A stretch of DNA of 64,000 nucleotides. Source: Wuchereria bancrofti. Lineage: Eukaryota > Nematoda > Chromadorea > Rhabditida > Onchocercidae. Of the stretch, positions 23,540 through 36,077 are shown piece after piece. The stretch lies in assembly GCA_005281725.1 (NCBI GenBank), contig SSBO01000001.1, positions 783,399 to 847,398 on the forward strand. The letters run 5' to 3'. The notes under the pieces are model-generated. The model was given only the letters and a program-made list of their open reading frames with translations. It searched no databases and had not been told where the DNA came from. Numbering within the stretch: position 1 is the first letter of the stretch; the number at the start of each line of letters is the position of its first letter. The translations under genes and the position numbers were made by a program.

Positions 23540-25436
23540 GGAATGACTTTCTGAAGTAATTGTTTGACAATGATCGATATGGCCATCCAGGATAAACATA
23601 TCGATCATTGCCGGATAACATTATCCGGCAGTGACCGATATGCTAACATTATCCGGCAGTGACCGATATGCTAATATTATCCGGCAGTGACCGATATGCT
23701 AATATTATCCGGAATGACTTTCTGAAGTAATTGTTTGACAATGATCGATATGGCCATCCAGGATAAACATATCGATCATTGCCGGATAACATTATCCGGC
23801 AGTGACCGATATGCTAATATTATCCGGCAGTGACCGATATGCTAATATTATCCGGCAGTGACCGATATGCTAATATTATCCGGCAGTGACCGATATGATT
23901 ATCCAGCAGTGACCGTCATGCTGAATATTACAGCAGTAACGGTCATGCTATAATATTAGCTAACGGTCATGCGATAATCTACCGATCATTGCGATAATGT
24001 TGGCATACATCATTGCGAATATTGCATACGGCACTGCCGGATAATGCCGAATATACCGATATGCTAATATTATCCGGCAGTGACCGATATGCTAATATTA
24101 TCCAGCAGTGACCGTTATGCTAATATTATCCAGCAGTGACCGATATGCTAATATTATCCAGCAGTGACCGATATGCTAATATTATCCGGCAGTGACCGAT
24201 ATGCTAATATTATCCAGCAGTGACCGATATGCTAATATTATCCGGCAGTGACCGATATGCTAATATTATCCGGCAATGATCGATATGCCAACATTATCCG
24301 GCAATGATCGATATGCTAATTATCCGGCAGTGACCGATATGCTAATATTATCCGGCAGTGACCGATATGCTAATATTATCCAGCAGTGACCGTTATGCTA
24401 ATATTATCCAGCAGTGACCGTTATGCTAATATTATCGAGCAGTGACCGTTATGCTAATATTATCGAGCAGTGACCGTTATGCTAATATTATCCAGCAGTG
24501 ACCGTTATGCTAATATTATCCGGCAGTGACCGTTATGCTAATATTATCCAGCAGTGACCGTTATGCTAATATTATCCAGCAGTGACCGTTATGCTAACAT
24601 TATCAAGCAGTGACCGATATGCTAACATTATCCGGCAGTGACCGATATGCTAATATTATCCAGCAGTGACCGTTATGCTAATATTATCCAGCAGTGACCG
24701 ATATGCTAATATTATCCAGCAGTGACCGTTATGCTAATATTATCCAGCAGTGACCGATATGCTAATATTATCCAGCGCAGTGACCGATATGCTAATATTA
24801 TCCGGCAGTGACCGATATGATTATCCGGCAATGACCGATATGCTAACATTATCCGGCAGTGACCGATATGCTAATATTATCCAGCAGTGACCGTTATGCT
24901 AATATTATCCAGCAGTGACCGTTATGCTAATATTATCCGGCAGTGACCGATATGCTAATATTATCCAGCAGTGACCGATATGCTAATATTATCCAGCAGT
25001 GACCGTTATGCTAATATTATCCAGCAGTGACCGTTATGCTAATATTATCCAGCAGTGACCGTTATGCTAATATTATCCAGCAGTGACCGTTATGCTAATA
25101 TTATCCAGCAGTGACCGTTATGCTAATATTATCAAGCAGTGACCGATATGCTAACATTATCCGGCAGTGACCGATATGCTAATATTATCCAGCAGTGACC
25201 GTTATGCTAATATTATCCAGCAGTGACCGATATGCTAATATTATCCAGCAGTGACCGTTATGCTAATATTATCCAGCAGTGACCGTTATGCTAATATTAT
25301 CCAGCAGTGACCGATATGCTAATATTATCCGGCAATGATCGATATGCTAACATTATCCGGCAACGATCGATATGCTAATATTATCCAGCAGTGACCGTTA
25401 TGCTAATATTATCCGGCAATGGCTGATACGGTCATC
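23540..25436. repeat. 28-bp satellite array, about 60 copies
   Basis: Unit GCAGTGACCGATATGCTAATATTATCCG (given here as two parts: GCAGTGACCGATATG and CTAATATTATCCG) repeated head to tail, markedly GC-richer than its flanks. Variants are GATATG versus GTTATG, CCGG versus CCAG or CGAG, and AATGATC versus AGTGACC. The left end carries two 171-bp higher-order copies, starting at 23540 and 23711. Each contains the 14-nt inverted repeat CAATGATCGATATG / CATATCGATCATTG (first copy 23568-23581 and 23597-23610). A degenerate stretch at about 23900-24050 interrupts the array. Confidence 0.95.
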
Positions 25437-25778
25437 CGACATTCTATGTGCTTTACTCGCCATGGTTATTTGCATTTTACATTTCTTCAATGTAATATTT
25501 ATCATTCAGTTACCAGTTGGAAATGAAATGTTCACGTTGCTATAGAAACATCAAAATGACAATGATTAGCACATTTTGCATTTTATTTGCTTTATTTTTT
25601 AGCTAATATCAAATTTAGCTTATTTAATATAAAATTGCATATAGAATATTAGTACACTTACGTGACCTGTTTTAGAATCTTCCTCTTTCTACTAATTTAT
25701 TTGCTCTTTTTTTTCTTTTACTTTGATTTGTTTAATTTTATTTAAATGAAAATAATTTATTTTTCGTTTTTTGGTAGG
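25437..25778. promoter_or_regulatory. Spacer between satellite and FAIM
   Basis: About 340 bp that should hold the FAIM promoter. The sequence TTGGTAG ending at 25777, one base before the ATG, is a likely trans-splice acceptor. No exon is seen. Confidence 0.4.
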
Positions 25779-27193
25779 ATGACAGATAAGCAAGATATTG
25801 TAGCACATTGGTCAGTACCTGTACATGATCGAATATATGAAATTGAATTTGAACATGGTACTGCAAGTGGTAAACGAGTTATACGAGTTGATGGAAAAGT
25901 TAGCTTACTAAAAAATTTTTTCCTTTTCATTTTTAGTTTTTAACTTTATAAGTTCTTTTTTTTTTGTTTGATTTTTAATTAAAATAGAAATATGCATGAA
26001 AAAAAAAGATTGTTTGAATTTGATTTTATTTCAGCGTAAAATATTTTAGCATTAATGAAAATTATCAAATAAATTTAAATAAATTGTATGATATTAGAAA
26101 AAATCTTTGTTTTCATTTTTGAAAATATGTTTGTAATGATTAATACATTGTATTTTTCTGTTCGTTCAAAATTTTTATTCATTTATCGGATAATATTTTA
26201 GGAAATTTTGAGAAAAAATTGGATGTTTAGTCTTGTTGGTAAAGAAATTTTTGATATTGGCAAATTTAAATGTGTGATTAATGTGGAAGCATTGGGAACA
26301 TTTTTATATGAATATACATTGGAAGTAAATGGTAAATCATATGAAAAATTTCGAGAAGAAGTTGCAAAAAAGTTAAAAAGTTGGACAACAATTTTGGATG
26401 GTCAAGAAACACGCATTTGCTTAGGTTTGTTATGTTTTTTTTTTCTTTTTTTTAACTTCAATTTTTAAATGCTTTTTCTAATTTTGAAAAATTTTTACAA
26501 AATTAAATATGACTTATAATAGAAATTTAACGAAAAGTTTGAAATAGTTTTCGTTTACGTATATTCATAAAATAAAAAGCGCTAAATGCCATTTCAGAAA
26601 AAATTTAGCATGAAATAGTGTTATTTTTGAAATTTGTCTTAAAATAATAAAATGATGATATTAATTATTATAATTATAATTTGAAAAAAATTTAGTTTGA
26701 AGTAATAACAATAAAATAATAATTAAATATATCTTTTTCAAATAAAGCTAACATTTTCTCTTGGCTTTTTTTTTAGATAAAGGAACAATGGACATTTGGG
26801 TGAATGGTCAAAAAATGAATACTGCGGTAAAAAAAAAAGTTTACTCTAATAATGAAAGTAGATGAATGAAATTATAAAGTAGTTAAATGAGAAATCAGAA
26901 ATTCGAATGAAAATTTATTGATATTAATAAAATTGCAAAAAGTTTGATAATGTAGAATTAATAAAAATAAAATTGAAGTATATTAGTAATCTAAAAATTA
27001 GTAATTGACATTAAACATATTAAATTTTGAATAAAATTTTCAGGGTGAATTTTTGGAGGACGGTACAAAGACACATTTTGAAATTGGTCATAATATTTGT
27101 TATGTGAAAGCAACAAGTAGTGGTAATAAGAAATTAGGATTTATCTATCAACTTTACATTAACAACAATGAAATAATCACTAGTGATAAGTGA
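25779..27193 (+). CDS. FAIM: Fas apoptotic inhibitory molecule (FAIM) orthologue
   Basis: Small cytosolic beta-sandwich protein, conserved from protists to mammals; vertebrate FAIM protects against Fas-induced death and protein aggregation. Four exons: 25779-25898, 26202-26424, 26777-26826, 27044-27193 (180 aa, the usual short-FAIM length). Recognisable blocks: VAHWSVPVHDRIYEIEFEHG, TASGKRVIRVDG, RKNWMFSLVGKEIFDIG, YEYTLEVNGKSYEKF, TWT-equivalent SWTTILDGQETRICL, KGTMDIWVNG and GEFLEDGTKTHFEIG followed by CYVKATSSG. The gene converges on the next minus-strand gene with only 170 bp between stop codons. AATAAA motifs at about 27305-27340 can serve as its polyadenylation signals. Confidence 0.93.
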
Positions 27194-27363
27194 TACTGAT
27201 AATTTATCCATAATATACTATACAAATCATTCAAAATGTATAATTTTTTTTCTCATTTTAAAATTTATATAATAATTAATTGCAAAAAATATAATGTATT
27301 GTGCAATAAATTAATTACATTATTCGAAATGAAATAAAAAAATAAAAATTTTAATAATAATTA

Positions 27364-30272
27364 TCATATAGAATAGTCATCATCATCTGTTTCTGAATCA
27401 GCATGAAATTCGATTAAAACTGGTCCTTCAATTTTTGGTATATTTGATAAATCATTTTGACTTTCATTTTGTGATTCTTTAGCAATATTTCCATTTTCTC
27501 TTAATTCACGATTCAATTTTTCCAGGTTTGTATATTCATTTTCATAATGCTAAAAAAATTTTTTGTATAAAAAATTAGTTATTTGTTTTATTTTTTTCTT
27601 TTTTTAAATTGAAGCCATCATTAATTACATTGGTTAAAATAATTAATCAATAATATTCGATTTCAAGTAAACTTTAACTAAATTAATTATTATTTTCACT
27701 ATATTTACTTCACATAATTATTATCTAAAGGAAATAATTATTACTTTATTTGTAATGTAAGAATTAGCGGTAGTAATAAATAATAGTAAAAATAATTTAC
27801 TATAAATTTTTACAATTTCATTTTTCTTACTAACAGTCAAAAATCTTGTAAACTATTCAAATTTCAAAATAATCAAATTAAAATAATAACAATAACAGTT
27901 CAAAAGTTAGCAAAAAATTTTCACAAACAAACCGCATCTCTCATTTGTTGAAAAGCAGTTCGCTCTGCTTCTTTTACTGTATCATATTGATAACGTTGCG
28001 CATTTGGTACTGGCGTTGGTGGTTCAGGCTTAATTTTACAATTAATTTTTAAAGTATAATAAATTTTTGAAAATATAATAATTTTTAAATTATTTCTTCT
28101 TTCTTTCCATTAATTTATTTGTACAAATGAATAAATTAATTGCTGATCACAAATAATTATAATATTTTAAAATTAAAATTTCAGTATTTTCTTACAAGAA
28201 AATATATCTATTAATAAAAATTATTATATAAATGCATTAATTAAATTGATTACAATTCGAATTATCAAATATTAATCATTTTTAAAATGTTATCGTTATT
28301 GTTTATTGGTAGACATCTATTTAAGTCATTTTTATTTATATAAATGAAATTTTATATTAAATAAGTATTTTTTTTTTTTTTTTTTTTTTTANAAATAATT
28401 ATAATATTTTAAAATTAAAATTTCAGTATTTTCTTACAAGAAAATATATCTATTAATAAAAATTATTATATAAATGCATTAATTAAATTGATTACAATTC
28501 GAATTATCAAATATTAATCATTTTTAAAATGTTATCGTTATTGTTTATTGGTAGACATCTATTTAAGTCATTTTTATTTATATAAATGAAATTTTATATT
28601 AAATAAGTATTTTTTTTTTTTTTTGAATTATTAATTATGATAGAAATTACCATAAATAAATGTCCCATTGTACGAGCTCTTGGTTGATAAGTTTCAAGAA
28701 CATTAAATTCATCAAAGAATGCATGTTTTGCTCGAGTTAATCCTGTTGAATAAATCTGACACCACTGAAATATATTTACTCAACAATAAATAACTTTTAA
28801 AAAAGTTGAGAAAAAGAAAAAAAGAAAGGAAGGAAAGAAAAGTAAAAATATAGATTTTTTTTTGAAATTATCCTCAAATAATTGAAGAGAAAATATATGT
28901 TAAAATCATAGCTGTCACATTATTGTCACATTGTAGTAGAAAATTGTGAAAAAAGAAAGGAAAGAAAAGAGAGAAAGGGAGAGAGAAAGAAAAAGAGAAG
29001 AAGAAATAGTTTATCATTATAGATCTGCTATTATTCATTTGATGTAACATTGAAATCATATATTTTGTTTCTTCAGGAAAAAAAAAGTAATTGTAAGTAA
29101 AAGTGTTAGTAATGGAATCTTTTTTTTTTTTTTTAAAGTATAATTATAATAAGATCAAATATGAAATGCAAATAGAATTTCTAAATTTTAATATTAAAAT
29201 TTGAACTTAATTTAATCATTCATTTAATCGTATCATTGTGCATGCTAACATATTATAATCATATATCATACCATACCATACATATCATATCATACATCTT
29301 ATCACACCATATCATATCACACATATCATATATCATATCATATCGCATCATATATCATATCATGTCATATCATATCACATCATATCATATCGCATCATAT
29401 ATCATATCATGTCATATCATATCACATCATATCATACCACATTATATATCATATGTCATATATCATATCATGTTACATCATATCATATCAAATCATATAC
29501 ATATCATGCCATATCATACACATATCATATCATACGTATCATGCATCATATCATATCATATCATGTACTAACTTGTATTGTAAAGGCAACAAGAAATACG
29601 ATAAACAATTGCGCAATAAAGCATATCAATGAAGAATGTTGATTGTTGCACCAATTAGCTATGATAATTTGGCCAATTCCTTGACTGATCAATATTGATA
29701 AGCAAACATAATAGCGTATACTTTGAAATAATAATTACTTTAATTAATATTATCATTCAAAATACTAAAGTTATTTCAAAATTTGTACAAAGATATAAGA
29801 ATAAAAGAAGCATAACATATATGAATTGTTAATAATCTATTTTTAATTAATTGCAATACCTCAGCAAATTGTTATTTTTAATTTTTAACAATTCTCTATT
29901 AATATAAGTAAGCATTTTAGTAAATAATTTCAAATCTATTAGAATCTTTATAAAATTAGTGTTATTCAGTCAGTAAACTAATAAATGTGATAGAAAAATA
30001 ATAATGAATAAATTTTGAATTTTTTCTTTTCATAAGAAGTGAAATTTAATATGATGAAAAAAATCAATTCAATTAAGTTTTTTTATAGCTTCTTTTTAAA
30101 TTTCAAAAAAAAAAACATATAATAAGCATTGTATTAAAGTAACAATAGTATCACTGATAATGGAAAAGTATTACTACTTATATCAGAATTTAATCATTGT
30201 AATCATAACTGTGCTAAATGATAATATAAACCTTGGCGAATAATTTCCTTTCATAAATTCTGTGATTGTCAT
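27364..30272 (-). CDS. Unrecognised two-helix membrane protein
   Basis: Five-exon model on the minus strand: 30272-30232, 29720-29573, 28764-28651, 28028-27933, 27549-27364 (194 aa, phases consistent). After MTITEFMKGNYSPSIR come two hydrophobic stretches, YVCLSILISQGIGQIIIANW (residues about 17-36) and LICFIAQLFIVFLVAFTI (about 44-61). A soluble tail follows with YSTGLTRAKHAFFDEF, ARTMGHLFMPEPPTPVPNA, a helical YDTVKEAERTAFQQM and NLEKLNRELREN segment, and an acidic end (SETDDDDYSI). The Pro-rich and helical tail is vaguely like TMEM192, but I do not assign it. Exon 1 is short and supported mainly by phase; the acceptors of exons 2 and 4 (CAAAG, TTAAG) are weak. Intron 2 holds a CATAT repeat, and intron 3 carries a probable assembly duplication. 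Confidence 0.6.
28151..28624. repeat. Exact ~235-bp tandem duplication around an N base
   Basis: 28151-28391 and 28393-28624 carry the same sequence, each ending in a long T run. The only undetermined base in the window (N at 28392) lies exactly at the junction. It lies in an intron of the minus-strand membrane protein gene. Confidence 0.9.
29262..29568. repeat. Degenerate CATAT/ATCAT repeat
   Basis: About 300 bp of ATCAT and CATAT units with occasional GTC, CAC and CGC substitutions. It lies in the intron immediately beyond exon 2 (29573-29720) of the minus-strand membrane protein gene, ending only a few bases from its splice donor. It yields an artefactual Ile/Ser/Tyr/His-rich open frame. 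Confidence 0.85.
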
Positions 30273-31762
30273 CCTTTTTTATTACAGAAAACTTCTAACC
30301 AGTTGAAATTGTTGTAAATAATAGAAATGAAATGAAATGAAATTATTAAAATTTTAATACTTTATAATGAATACCATTTCGATTTTCAAATATTTAAATT
30401 AAATTTGAGTTCTAGTATAACATAAATTCAAGATTAACAAATAGAAGAATTTACTTTTTTATCAATGAACAATACGAATGTACAAAAAAATATGAAATGA
30501 TAATTTAATTTTTTTATTCAAGCATCATTTTTTTTTTTGGAGAAAAATAATCAAACATACTGCTACGAGAAAGCATGCAAATAATTTTTAGTGATAAAGA
30601 TCAATGTAATAAATGATAAAGGACAAAAGGAAAAGATGTAAATTGCACTAATTAGTAATTATTAACTTGTTTACATCCATAAATTATATGAAAAATATAA
30701 ACAACGATTGAAAATTACAAATAACAACAAGTGAAAAATATAAATAATAATAAATAACAGTTGCCAATGTAATTTATGAACATTTAAATTACAAAAGAAA
30801 AAAAAATAGTTTTTAAAGAAGCGAAAAAGAGTTACTAGTGATTGGCTGATTGATTATTTGAGGAATTTTTTGAGAAATGTCTAAGATTTATTAATTAATT
30901 AAAATAGAGTAAAAATTGCAAAAAAAGAAAAAATGAAAAACATTATCAGCTTATGATAAAGTTGATAAAATTGGAGCTTTTGAAAACTTTTCTTATGAAG
31001 AAATGATAATGATTCATTCATGATTAAAAATCTTTTATTCCACTTAAATTAATATTTTAATACAAACTAAAATTTCATATTTATATTTGGTTTTTTCTTC
31101 TCTAATTAATTAGTTAATTAATATAACATTTTAATAATCATTCATTAGAGATATGAATGATAAAACTTACAGAAAAATATTACATCGAATTTCAATTTCA
31201 TTTTGAAATATCTTTTTACTTGATTTGAAAAAGAAATGAAAGCATATAATGAATATTATTTCAAAAAAAAACGCTTAACCTTTAACCTTAAAATTTTTTC
31301 ATTCTTTTAAGATATTTAAAGTTTAAAAAAGCTGTAAATAGATGAATTTGATTTATATTAAGTGAAGTTTGTCTAGAACATCTATTAATGAAACATTTTC
31401 TAAACAGTTTTTGAAAAAGATTTTTTAAGTAGAAATTTAATGGAAAGGAATTCAGAAAGTTGGCCCTAAGCTATAAATGAAAAGATAATATTGAGTTCAA
31501 AAGACAAAAAAAAATTAAATGTAAACATAGTAAACAAAAATTTGAAAAAATTCAGCAAATAATTTTCCGTATTTTCTTAATTTTCTAATTTTTGCATTTC
31601 AATTTTTTTTTAACGAAAAATTTCATAAAGTTTAAAGGAATTGAAAATGAAAAGTAAAAATAAATGAATACTAATTAACAGAAATTTTCCTAATTTTTTC
31701 TTCTTTTTTCCCACTTTTTTTTCATTGCTTCTCATTTTTTTTTCACATTTTTTCTCATCCAT

Positions 31763-32240
31763 TTCTTTCTTAGAATTCAAAAGCAAATTAATTAAATGTT
31801 AACAAAAAAAACTTTTTAAACTTTTGAAAAAAACGAGAAAAAAAACTAACACAGAGAAAACATTTATCATTTTACGTTAGTATCATTAAGTAAATTTATT
31901 TTTTTTTATCTGAACTTTGTTAAATAGTGTTTCATTTAATTTTTAATTAATAACAAATATTTCAATTTACTTTTTCCTTAATTCTTGAACAAATTTTTTT
32001 TTCTTTCTTAGAATTCAAAAGCAAATTAATTAAATGTTAACAAAAAAAACTTTTTAAACTTTTGAAAAAAACGAGAAAAAAAACTAACACAGAGAAAACA
32101 TTTATCATTTTACGTTAGTATCATTAAGTAAATTTATTTTTTTTTTATCTGAACTTTGTTAAATAGTGTTTCATTTAATTTTTAATTAATAACAAATATT
32201 TCAATTTACTTTTTCCTTAATTCTTGAACAAATTTTTTTT
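31763..32240. repeat. 238-bp near-exact tandem duplication
   Basis: 31763-32000 and 32001-32240 are identical except for the length of T runs. The unit runs from TTCTTTCTTAGAATTC to GAACAAATTTTTTTT. No N is present here, so it may be a real recent duplication or unresolved overlap. Confidence 0.9.
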
Positions 32241-35200
32241 GTAATATTTATAATATTGTAAATAATTTGATTTATACATACATATGTGTATCAAAGTGTA
32301 GCATTTGCGCCAATCATTAAAAATATTTTAGTTGCAATATCAAATATAAATTAACAATATATCAATTCATTCTCTTTTCCTTAATTTAATAACTTTTTTT
32401 AAAAAAAGAAATTTATTTTCTTTGTTAAGAAAATGTTTACAATTTAATTTATGATGTTATGGAGCAATGTTACGACAAAATGAATTATATAAGAAAAAAC
32501 ATACTTCAAAAAGAGCAAGAAAAAAAGATTTTTTTGATAATAAATAATTTGCTAAAGATGAATCGACTAACATTTGCGCCATTTATCAGCGATAAATAGA
32601 TTAACATTTGCGCCTATCATTTTTTATTAGTATCATTTGCAAAGAATGAGGAATGATACAAATGTAAAAATGAAAATAAAATAAAAATATTTTTATTTAT
32701 ATTATTTTTTCGTTTTTTCTTTTTATTTGAGCCTTTCAAACTTTTTATCAGAAGACATAAGGTTAATTAACATTGTAATTAATTAATATTGTAGTTAGTA
32801 AAAGCACATACAAACTGATATATTAAATAATAAAACATTTATTAGTTAATATACATATTAAATTAATTTTCAAACTTTTAACGATTTTTTAATTAATTAA
32901 TTTTACACACTTTAATATCTTTTTAATAATAGATGAATTAAAGATTTACAAAATTTAATCATCCAAAACTACATTATAACTTATCTCATTTTTTAAATTT
33001 CACATTCTGTAACATTTATCTTTAAAAATGTTTAATTGCTAAATATTAGTATTTGATAGTGAATTTTTGTCATTTCTATGTTTGACTTCAACCACAATAA
33101 CCAATCTATTCTTTCCCGTCTGTTCGTTATTTTCCGCTTTAAAATAAATATTAGTATTTGACTAAATTATTGAATGTGACAATTTGACATCTTTTATGAT
33201 CGAAGATAAATTCTTTAGCTAAGTATTTGGTATGCTTTAAATCTAAAGGTGTAATTTAAAGATGCAAAAAAGTTTATTCGAGTAGTATTAAATCAAATAA
33301 GCTTTGGAGTTAATTATATTTTATGTTGAATTCAACTAAATTTAATAGTTGAATTTAATTAAATTTAATAGATAGAAAAAAAAAGTGATTCGTTGAGGTC
33401 ATAATAACAGTGATATAAGAATGAAATATTTATTACAAAATCATTGAAAGTTGACAAATTTTTTTTTCTGGAATTACTAATCAAAAGTAATTCATATTAC
33501 TCATTTATGCTAAGTAAGAGAGATAGTGATTAAAAATTAACAAAATATATTTTTCTTTTTTGATAGAAGAGAATTCAGATAAAGTAACGTAAATCTATTT
33601 GTATCACTAAACACTAACAAAAATTTGTTGCAATTCAACGTTTATTAATACGTAAAAATACGTCATACGTTATTACTAAAATTTTAAAGCTATCATTTAA
33701 AAAAATTTTTTTCTTTTTGATTAAATAGTTAAAAAAAAACTGGTAAAAAAGAAATTAAAAATAAGTGATAATAAAAAATGATACTAAGAAGTGTAAAAAT
33801 ATAAAGTTGAAAAAAAAATGGACAATTTCGATTTTTTTTTTATTTAAAACATGTTAGAAAACCAAAAAAAAATAATTCAAGGAAAAAATTTTCAAAACTG
33901 CTAAATTAATGGAAAAGAAAATTCACAAAACAAAATTGCAAAAAAAAGTACTTTTTCTAGCAATAATATTTATTCATATTGCATGGATTAATGTGAATTA
34001 ATGTAATTAATATTAACCTTTTTTGCTTTTATACTATCATTAATAGTTTAATTTTTAATTTTTAAATTATCATTAATCGTTTAATTTTTAATTTTTAAAT
34101 TACAATATTACATTATAATTGTTATAGTAACTTTATATATATATCAATTTTAATATTTTGTAAATTTTAAGTAAGATTTTTTGTTTTAACTTAAATTTTC
34201 TAGATAAAAATGATACATTTAGGTAACTTTGAAACTGATCAAAAAAAGAGAAAAAAAAGGAAGTCCATTTTTTTTTTGTTACTTTTACATTTCAGTTTGT
34301 TCATCGTAGTCGCTCATATTTTAAGTAACAACTGTTTTAGTTCATTTAATAAATATTTCCACAAACTGAATCATTCGCAGATCATTTCTTATCGATAGCA
34401 ACTTTTCTTTGTTCATATAATTTACTTACTTAAATTTAATTTTTGTCAAAAGTAAGAATTTAAAAAAAAATAAAAGTAAAGTTCAAAAAAAAAAAACTTT
34501 GCTAAAATTTGTAATCAAATGTTATGTCTTATTTGTTATTATTATAATGAATTTATATAGTTATTTCATTTATTCAAATGTTTTATTTTTCGTTTTTTTT
34601 TTCATTTTTTTTTAAATAATATACAAAAATAAAACTCCATTTTATATGCCTTTTTACTAATTTAATATTTATTAACTTATTTTTGATTAACTAATAATTG
34701 ATACTTTTCATTTACACTTAATAATTGAATTTGAATTTTTCAACATATCAAATTTATTCGCAATAAATCAAACAAACAAAAAAAATTTTTTTTGATTGAA
34801 AAACAAAAACTACTCCGAAATATTTAAATTCATCAATTCTATAATTTCTAGCAATTAGAAAAGGAGAAGTTATGGAATCTGATTATAATTAGATTAGTTA
34901 AACTATACTAATTATAGTAATTAAATTTATTAATTCCACCTGCATAAAAATGTTCAGTTTTTAGAAAAAAATTTTTTTTTGCAAAACTTGTAATTTACAA
35001 ATGATAAATTTAAAAAATTAAGTAATAATATTAAGATGAGCTTTTATCAAGCAATATCTTCTATTAGACCACGTTTTCATATTATCCAATGTTCATATTT
35101 ATTTATCAATTTATCAACTATTCTTTTTAATCAGCAAATAATTGGTTATTCGAATAATTTATTCCAAGTTATCCTTATCACCGTATATGAATGATAAGGT

Positions 35201-35968
35201 TTCATATGTTAGCAGTAGGATGATAATGATAAATCAGTTTGATAAAATTTTCTATCGAAAATATGATTGAAATTTGAGATAAATTAGAAAAAATGAAAAT
35301 TTTCAGTAGAAAATTGTTTTTGCAATTCATTTTATCAATTTTAATTGCTGTCATTCATTATTCGTAACTTTCTTTCTTTTTCTTTTTTGCTTTTCAGGCA
35401 AACGTTTTTTTTTAAAAAAATGTGTCATCCTGAAATGATAAGTAATTAGCTAATCTAATTTGATAAACATTTATTTTCTTAGACTTTTTCTATTATTTAA
35501 GTTAAAGTTTTTTCCTCTTTCATTTTTCTAAGTGTGAAAAATTAAAGTAGACTGCCTTTTTTTTTTCATTATTGATAAGTTGAATTATCTTTTCTGATAA
35601 GTTGTTGCTCTTTCGTTTTTCACTTTTACAAGTGTGAAAAACTAAAGTATTCTTGTTGTTTCCATTCCTACGAATTTTTTCATCGTAATATTTTTTAGTT
35701 AAAAATTTTCATTTGTTTAAGAAAATCAGAATGAAAAAAATGTTCACTTCTGACAGATGGATAATAAACGTTTAAAAAATTTGAAATTTAAACATTATTG
35801 AAATGTAATATGTGTTTATCGATAATGAATTAATGGTTTAGATGTTTGGAATAAGTGCTACTTAAATTATTTTATGGTTGATTAATATGTGTTATCATTG
35901 TTTAATACTATTATTTGACATTTTAATTATTTTACAAAACAAAGAAATGATAAGATAAGAAAAGAGAA

Positions 35969-36037
35969 AAATGAGAGAGAGAGAGAGAGGGAGGGATGGA
36001 GAGGGAGAGAGTAGGAAAGAGGGAAAGAGAAGAAATG
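35969..36037 (+). promoter_or_regulatory. GAGA-rich purine tract upstream of MIF4G-like gene
   Basis: About 70 nt of nearly pure purine with GAGAGAGAGAGAG and GGGAGAGAG runs, about 40 nt before the proposed start codon. Such tracts can act as promoter elements, but here it may be only a microsatellite. Confidence 0.4.
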
Positions 36038-36077
36038 AAGGAAAAACATATTCAGTGAAAATATTTTTAAAGAAGGA

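Larger units (their letters stand above)
30273..36077. other. Gene-poor AT-rich region
   Basis: 5.8 kb without a supportable exon on either strand. It contains a 238-bp near-exact tandem duplication (31763-32240), a ~37-bp duplication (TTAATTTTTAATTTTTAAATTA at about 34048-34101), AAGTGTGAAAAAYTAAAGTA twice (about 35531 and 35630) and a GAGA-rich purine tract (35969-36037) just upstream of the next gene. A short frame at about 34210-34398 with a hydrophobic centre has no homology signal. Confidence 0.55.

Noticed and set aside
23540..25436. CRISPR-like array
   Set aside because: Units are directly contiguous with no unique spacers, and the genome is eukaryotic; this is a satellite.
29236..29642. 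Long Ile/Ser/Tyr/His-rich plus-strand frames
   Set aside because: Direct translation of the CATAT repeat; the antisense strand here carries the membrane protein gene.
34210..34398. Plus-strand 62-codon frame with a hydrophobic centre
   Set aside because: Isolated in a gene-poor AT-rich region, with poly-T derived Leu/Phe and no family signal.
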